Source: Elysia chlorotica (lineage: Eukaryota; Mollusca; Gastropoda; Plakobranchidae). From it: a DNA stretch of 64,000 bases. The stretch lies in the NCBI GenBank assembly GCA_003991915.1, contig RQTK01000489.1, positions 6,487-70,486 of the forward strand, read 5' to 3'. This document shows positions 57,344-64,000 of this stretch, piece by piece. Below the pieces are notes generated by a model. That model searched no databases, had not been told where the DNA came from, and saw nothing but the letters and a program-made list of their open reading frames with translations. A program made the position numbers and the translations under genes. The stretch's first letter is position 1. Every line of letters begins with the position of its first letter.

Positions 57344-60300
57344 GAGGAGAAGAACCATTATCAGTTGTTATTTTTATCAAACTACAAGAAATTACAAATA
57401 ACAAATATGCATTAGTTTGTGTTCAATACGTATAACCATATGTTGATGAATTTGTTTGATTTTGCCTAATTTTTAATCTCATGAACTTTCATTTGATATT
57501 ATTTTAACTTTAAATTTAAAACTACACACACATACACAAAAAATAGAATTTTTTTTTTTTACTGAATAATAAATGAAAGTATCAAGGTAAATATCACTTA
57601 ATGCCTTAATTGCTGGTGCAAAATGCATGGATAATTTTAGATAATTGTGAGATTTAACAAGTTAAATCCCACCTATTTATTTTATCATATTCTGAAAAAA
57701 GCAGAAATATTTGTTTAACTCTCAGTACTAAAGGGTTGATTTTCAGGAATTTTAATTTGCATTTGAAAAGAATAAAAAGGCTGGAATTAAGATACTTTTT
57801 TTTTTACTGTTTAAAAAAAAAGTAGAGATTCGAAATGGGCATTGAGAGTACTAATACAAAGCTTTATGAAAATTTCTTCAAACCTGAGAGATGCCTTGTT
57901 TTGTATACAATAAAACCAACAGCCTACAGAGAGAAACATGAGACAAATATCATACAAGTAGACTAAGTCTTTCCTAGAGCACCATTGCACTATATTTACA
58001 TTTTTAAGTGCATAACAGCATTGGCTGTGCTTTCCTGCTCTTTTAACATTTCCTATGCTTTTAGTTTTTGGCATTCATGTTAGCACCATGTATATTTTTA
58101 CTTTCCTCCATACTTTAATGTTGAGATCATTTCTAGTCTAACCGAGGTGGAAATGAAAGTAAAATTTCTTTAAGATAAAACTGCTTTTCTCTTTCACTCC
58201 GTTATGAAACGCATTTATAAGTTAAAGAAACGGCAGGTAATATTTTTATTTGTAATTTTTCATGAAAGATCATAAATGACATGCCTCTTCTTTCCCTATA
58301 TTTTATGAAGGAAAATGGCCACTAAGCTGCATGTCTTTATCCTTTTGTGTAGTTTAATTTGTTCATTCCTGCTTTGTCAATGCATAACTAAAAATTCATT
58401 TATACAGTATTAATACAAATTCATATATAAGAAGTAAAGTTTGTGAGGCTGCTGATTTGTCGCAGCTGCTTTCAAAATATGCTACTTGTACTGAATTTTG
58501 CCCTTTGCTTTAGTTTTGTTTTATCCTTCTTAAATGGGCAGTAATGCACCCTTTTTAACCTGAGAATGTTTTTTTTTTTATAGCTCTTATTGTTTCCTGT
58601 TTTATGCCATGCTCTAACAAAATAGATCAAAATACATGTATTCCAAATCAATACATTCTAATTTTGTTCCCTGTTGCAATGGTTGCTTTTATTATTATGT
58701 TTGATTCCTTTACAAAAAAGAAGCTTCTTTGCTATTTTCTGCATTGTTTTTCATGTACACGCTGACATCTACATTTTTCTTAAATTTAAAATTATGGTCT
58801 GCGATTAAAATTGTAGCTTAAGAATTTCTGATGAACAAAAACAAGACATGGAAATACATTTTTTTTTCATCATTGAGTCTAATCTTTTTTTTTTTTTTTT
58901 TTCAGGGACAATTTATCAGCAATTAATAGCATGAAGATGTTTTTTGTTTTGTTTTGTTTTTTCAACTTGCCCTGATCAAATAATTCATTTGGTGTTACTT
59001 ATCTCTCTACACATGTAAAAAAAAAAATTTTTCTTAATGGTTTTTTTTTAAACTCACCTATTCCATTTTACACCATCTTTACCTCATAATGGATTAATCA
59101 AAAAGCATCCACACAATATCAAATGTGCAGTTTGACATTCACTTCCTTGTGGATGGAATTGCAATGGAATGGTTGCTCTGTTACAGCTCGTGGCACGGGC
59201 AATGAAGGTTAGGCGCTTTGATAACAGCCACTAACAAACTTTAAAACAACAAATGGCACTTACAATCCATTACAAAATGATATTTTCAAATTTGCAATGA
59301 ATGTTTTAAATACCACTATATGTTCATGTATTTATATTCTTCTTTTTTATTTTTGTATTGACATATTAATCTAGTATTGAAAATGATTTGGTAAAAATGT
59401 AAACCAAGTAAACATGTATTTGATTGATCATGGACATGGTCTATGTTGCGAAGACTGAGACTGTAAGAGGCATACTGCCATTTATTGTGTTCTTGATAAA
59501 GACTTTATCTCAACTGCCTGTGGAATATTTTTTTCAATTGTTTTATTTTTACTGAAACATTTTCTTTCAACGCCTAAAACCCATGAAATATTCATAATTT
59601 TTTGAAAATGTGGTGCTTTCCTTAAATCTTAATAATCTTACAAATTTTGAAAATAGCCTTATACTAAATGATAAGAAGAGTGTTATTAAAACTTTACTTA
59701 TGGAGATAATGGTTTCCATGGCAAAGCAAGAGTTGGTGTCAATCAAATTTAGGTGGAAAGTTATGAATTACTATAAATAATGTAAACTATAGATTGTGGC
59801 ATAACACAGGGCTTTATCAATATTTTTTTTTTTGTAATAGAAAAACTGTATGCAAAATACTTAATGGCGATGTTGTGTAAAACAGTCTCATGGGTTATTG
59901 TGTTATTGTTTTATACATTAAATTCGAATCTCTTAAATGTAATCAAATCCTTTTTTAAAGGAATGAAACAATTCATATGATGACATGTAAATGTTACACT
60001 TTTTCATAGTCAAAGACATGGTAGATTTTGTGATTTTTCTGCATATTAAACACACTTGATCTCCAGTGTTTTAACCACCATTGCTTATGTGATTGTTAGT
60101 AATTTTTATGTTGTAAAACTATTTTTACCAATGCATTAATCTCAATTTTTCACTTTTTTATTTTATAAAAATTATGAAGTGCTATTAAAAATGAACAAAA
60201 CAGTTTTGACAACTTTTTTGGTGTGGTTTTTAAAATCGTTTCTTTTGCACATAATTTAAGCTTGGAGGAATTGAATATCTCTTAATAAACGTGAATTTTT

Positions 60301-61809
60301 AAATTTGATAGTCATAGTCTTAAAATAATTCATGACAATAATAGATCAATATGAAAGCAATACATGTGAGGATTTTCTTTGCTTTTGTTTTCTTTTATTA
60401 TGTGCTTCATTACCACTGCCCCTTCAGTTTATCCTAGGTTCTGCTCTTAAGGTATTAAGGTCTATGCAGATAAACAGATACATCCATACATTCTCTTAGA
60501 TACTCTGTACTGCTAGACTATAAAATATGGATGGATCATTATCAGTGTTTTACCGAAGGGATGTGGAGTGTCAGACTATGAAACTAAATCGTTATATAAC
60601 TTAAATTCTCATACAAAGGGCATATATGCATATTTTGTTTTATAGATCAAACTACATGAACCATACAAAACATAAACGAATTCAACAATAACATGTTTTG
60701 AAACCCACTGTTTATTATTTTATCAATGCGAGATTCAACAGTTTGAGACAAAGTGATCTGACCCATAGTGTCACATAGAACTTGCACTTTTTTGTTATTG
60801 TGTTCTCTCTTGATCATGAAAGCTCTCAATATTATTGCGAATTAAGGGCATGCCCAAACGTTTCAAACACTCAATGATATATTGTGTAGGTTTCAAAATT
60901 CAGTTGGTATTTTATAAAGATTGTAAGGGATAAAATAATTCCAACTGAAAGCTTGAGTAAAAAAAATAATGATAAAAATATAATGTACAACTGCCTAATC
61001 TTTAGCTACCCTACAAACTAAAGCACTGTTGAGATTTTGTTTCTTGTAATATAAACTCCTGTCTTTACAAATAACACGTTTTGAGAAAATTTAAAAAAAG
61101 TTAATACTTTAATTCCCAATAAACATTATTCTCGAATGGTGCCCAATTTATCCGAAGAAAAAATAAAATAAGGAGGGGCAAAGATTTAAGGATTGTCAAC
61201 ATTGTTATGTTACATTATACGAAATGTTAATTCTTTAAACTGGACTTGAAACTTCATAGATCAGCGTAACTATGATAGTTAAGTGACACTTATCCGATTT
61301 CATGTATAGATTATAACCATAATTGTGCGCCGTTGGGTCTCGTGGGGTGGGGGAAGGGGAGGGGGGAGAGGGAAGTTTTACAAAGGAAAAATGGATATTT
61401 AAGGGTTGCATACAATTTCAAAAGAGAAATACGTAAGAATTAAAAAAAACTATAATTGACGGTATTTTGATTTAAAAAAGAAAACAAAAACAAAAACGCT
61501 TTAGATCGTTTTTTACACCTTACACTCAACTAAGGTTAAGAGGGGCATTAATAATATCGGTGCGACTGGTTATTTCGTGTACACTGTCAGCCGTAAATAC
61601 AACGTCGCAGTAGTTTACGACTTGTCGTAAGCCTTCTTATTCTAATATTCTTACGACGAGTCGTAAGGTACCACAAAGCTGTACTTATCGCTTTGTGTTT
61701 CTTAGCTTTAATTGCTCTAAAAACATAATTATTGAGAAGACACTAAACTGCCCTGAAGAACACAGTGGCCAACACATGCGCATTACACGTACATGCAGTT
61801 TTCTAAACC
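57344..61809. other. Convergent 3' region between CUEDC2 and the GM2-activator-like gene
   Basis: AT-rich sequence with several AATAAA hexamers on the + strand (for example near 57566, 57771, 60283), so it likely includes the CUEDC2 3' UTR. It has many poly-T/poly-A runs and a C/G-rich patch near 61335-61372. No coding exon was recognised; hairpins at 61612-61705 are listed separately. Confidence 0.55.
61612..61705. mobile_element. Clustered hairpins, probably a MITE remnant
   Basis: Two near-identical palindromes, TTACGACTTGTCGTAA (61615-61630) and TTACGACGAGTCGTAA (61651-61666), are followed by an ACAAAGC/GCTTTGT inverted pair (about 61674-61697). The spacer reads like the core of the hairpin at 35762-35868 in opposite orientation ('ggcttacgacaag' versus 'ggcttataacaag'). 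Confidence 0.5.
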
Positions 61810-63448
61810 CTAACCGAAAAGATTGACGAGGAAGCGGCCTAGACTGCCGAAAGTTTTGCCGCTGGGCGGATCAGCGATGGTCAGTTCTACGTCATAGCAC
61901 ATGATCTCCTTCCTCGTGGACATGTCCGTGAGGCGGATGCTCGTCAGGTAGTCACCCTGAGGAACACAATGGAACGATTACAAAACAACGAAAACCTCAT
62001 AATTCGAACTGCTTGGGACTGAACCAAAACTTCGAATTACAGAGCATTCAAATTATAAAGGACGACACGCATGAACCACAAAAATGGTTAAAACGTAAAC
62101 AATTAATTACCTTATTTGAAAATGTGCAATATACATGTAATAACTTCCCATAGTTTTCGTTTTATAATAATCTTTTCCAAACCCCACTTCTTATAAAAGT
62201 AGCCTTGAGCAGCAATAAGTATACCAGCTTCGTTTACTACTGTATCAAATTTGGCGTCATTCACGTTTGGAGCACCACTAGTTTATACTGTGCTCTCGAC
62301 ACTAGCGTGTGAATGTAATGTCCAAACATCTCAAACATCCAATGTACCTTTGTGAAGGCTTTAATATTGTATTCAAAGTTTAATCGAAAAAGAAAAAAAA
62401 AACATTCGCAAAGGCTTTTAATTATTCGCAGTTTGTCCCTATGTTTTCGGAAAACTTTTTTTTCTTCAAATACACTTTAAACTTTATCATTATTTTAGTG
62501 ATCGAAAGTCTGAACTTTTGTTGTTGTGGTTGTTGTTGTTGTTGTTGTTGTTGTTGTTGATAATTTTAAATTTTGAATAGAAGCAGGCCTACAGTTCAAC
62601 TTTAAAACAGGGATATGAAAGAGAATCATGTTAGTTGGTACTTAATGCATATAATTATTGTGGCCATGATTCTTAACAGCAGCCTTTTGTGTGTAACGGA
62701 GACAAAAGAGTAAAAATGTTTTAACTATTTTGTCCTAAGGGCAATTTTGTTCTGTATTCGCAATCACGAAAATCATATTCTGCATTTTGGTTTTTATGTT
62801 ACAGCTCCTGCCGCTCTACTTTTACTTCAGCTTCATCACACGATGTCACACAGTCGCTAAGCTGATGATAAAATCAAACTTTGTTCTGAGGCTAACGTTA
62901 CCTCCACGCTAAGTCCAGTATTATTTTACTATCTTTTCTTAAAGATCTATTAAAACTTCGTTCACTGTTTCTATTTTAAAGGGGGGGGGGGGGCGGTGGC
63001 CCTGGTGTAGAACATCGGCTTTCGACGCAGAAGGTCTGGATTCGAGCCCTGGCGATTGCGCTCCCTACTGGTTGGATCGGTGTCAGTGTAATGTGACCGG
63101 CTGAGACAGGTGTCATGGTATCCCCGCCCTGTATCGTGTGTAGCAGCACATACAATTGTCAGACGTCAGTCTTGGGATCCGTCCACAATATAGCCTACAT
63201 AGTGCTGATGTTGGACGTCAAACCAACTCAACGACAACAACAGTTTCGATTTTAAAACTGCACTTACACTGAACACCGAGGCTGGGAGCTGGAGAAAGTC
63301 CGTGTTGATGTTCACGACTGTCTGGGGGATTGTGTAAGTGCCTGCACTGATGGGGCAGGCGCAGGGGATTTTGTTACTGGTGAGAATATTTGGACACATC
63401 CCTGTGGAATTGGCCTGGGCGATTACGTCGCAGAACTTGCGGTAAGAG
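61810..63448 (-). CDS. GM2-activator-like lipid-binding protein, last two exons (5' part outside window)
   Basis: Member of the ML/GM2-activator family, small secreted or lysosomal proteins that carry lipids; the ligand here is unknown. Exons in coding order: 63448-63268 and 61956-61810, joined in phase 0 through a GTAAGT donor, ending in TAG. The first exon gives FCDVIAQANSTGMCPN and IPCACPISAGTYTIPQ, closely matching the Cys pattern of GM2A (DVL...TG..CP...L...GLPCHCPFKEGTYSLP). The second gives GDYLTSIRLTD, KEIMCYDVELTIA and ends LGRFLVNLFG, matching the GNYRIESVL...LGC part of the family. The acceptor at 63449-63451 needs an upstream exon ending in phase 2, which must hold the signal peptide; I did not find it before the window end. 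A SINE (62985-63235) sits in the intron. Confidence 0.82.
62519..62560. repeat. (TTG)n microsatellite
   Basis: About 12 units of TTG. Confidence 0.95.
62985..63235 (+). mobile_element. SINE, family 1, best-preserved full-length copy
   Basis: Head 'ggcggtggccctggtgtag' and box B 'ggattcgagccc', then 'ctactggttggatcggtgtc', 'aatgtgaccggctgagacag', 'cagcacatacaattgtcag', 'gtccacaatatagcctac' and the end 'gttggacgtcaaaccaact'. A poly-G run (62981-62993) precedes it. It lies in the intron of the GM2-activator-like gene. Confidence 0.85.
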
Positions 63449-63829
63449 CTGAAACAGAGGGGGGAAAACAATATCAAGGGTTAATTATTGTCACCAGTTT
63501 AGTGTTTTGACGCAAAGTAATAACGTATTTATATATGTATAAATGTACATAACAAGGCAAAGTAACAGATCTGTGAAACTGTAAATTACTTTTTAAAAAC
63601 TACGATTTCTACCTTTTAAAGCATTTTTATAATTGGATTACAGGCCAGAGGTAGTAATATATATATAAACAACAACAAGGAAACTGCATCACCATGGGTA
63701 AACGTGAAAACGAAAGGTAAAGTCTGATGATGCTTTTGAAGTGATGGCGGGAAAAATACCTGGTTTGCTCTAGATAATCCAGTATTTAGTTATATTTTCT
63801 GTTCATTTTCACAGGCAAAAGGCAAAAAA

Positions 63830-64000
63830 GACTTTTGTTAGTGTAATCGGTTAGCGCTCTGGACAAAGAGCACGGGTTCCACGGTTCGAATCCCAACGCT
63901 GCCCTCGTCTACATACATGTTATAGGATCGTTCTGGAAACCTAGGTGACGTAGAACTAATCAAATACTACTCGGGAGCAAAATGAGAATCTTGTAGAGGG
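63830..64000 (+). mobile_element. tRNA-derived SINE, family-2-like, running off the window
   Basis: Strong polymerase III signals: box A like 'tgtaatcggttagcgctctg' and box B 'ggttcgaatcc'. The body then has 'ttataggatcgttctggaaa' and 'cctaggtgacgtagaac', resembling the family 2 tail at 21840-21875. The tRNA part cannot fold as a complete tRNA with a 3' acceptor stem, so a functional tRNA gene is unlikely. Confidence 0.65.

Noticed and set aside
63838..63905. Functional tRNA gene
   Set aside because: Good A and B boxes, but no proper acceptor stem pairing and a SINE body follows directly.

Overview
The window is AT-rich animal nuclear DNA. It carries spliced genes with GT/AG introns, tRNA-derived SINEs, long microsatellites and one 373-base assembly gap. 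The protein families are metazoan. The dense SINE/microsatellite landscape and the short GATCTA-type palindromic repeats suggest a mollusc, probably a gastropod; this is inference, and no sequence here fixes the species.

Four protein genes can be supported. (1) An atypical E2F (E2F7/8 family) on the + strand, 1121-10026, with eleven coding exons that join in frame to about 1038 residues and two tandem E2F DNA-binding domains. (2) A NOTUM/pectinacetylesterase-family serine hydrolase on the - strand, about 46273-36462, in seven recognisable exons, with an N-terminal membrane anchor and an intact Ser-Asp-His triad; its first exon(s) and one splice junction are unresolved. (3) A CUEDC2 orthologue on the + strand, 48850-57343, in nine exons (about 376 residues), one of which exists in two identical copies. 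(4) The last two exons of a GM2-activator-like lipid-binding protein on the - strand, 63448-61810, whose 5' part lies beyond the window. Genes 2 and 3 are head to head (about 2.6 kb apart); genes 3 and 4 converge. No functional link between the four is evident.

Layout: 1-840 is a degenerate GATCTA-rich tandem repeat upstream of E2F7/8. From 10 to 36 kb I see no coding gene. That stretch holds SINEs, a 1.1-kb tandem duplication (14.0-16.5 kb), a large inverted repeat (17.9-19.1 kb), CT/GA microsatellites, the N gap (25620-25992), several consensus E2F sites (21-28 kb) and a minisatellite (34.0-34.4 kb). From 46 to 49 kb is the NOTUM-like/CUEDC2 divergent region, again rich in GATCTA. The 51.4-54.4 kb interval holds the duplicated CUEDC2 exon separated by a Tigger/pogo-type element with TA target duplication and by TAG arrays with a SINE between them.

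The most notable structural observations are two small inversions, one in E2F7/8 intron 7 and one at 17.9-19.1 kb. Both show the same signature of inverted duplications at each breakpoint, as expected from staggered breaks. I saw no prokaryotic-type system, CRISPR array, rRNA gene or convincing functional tRNA gene.
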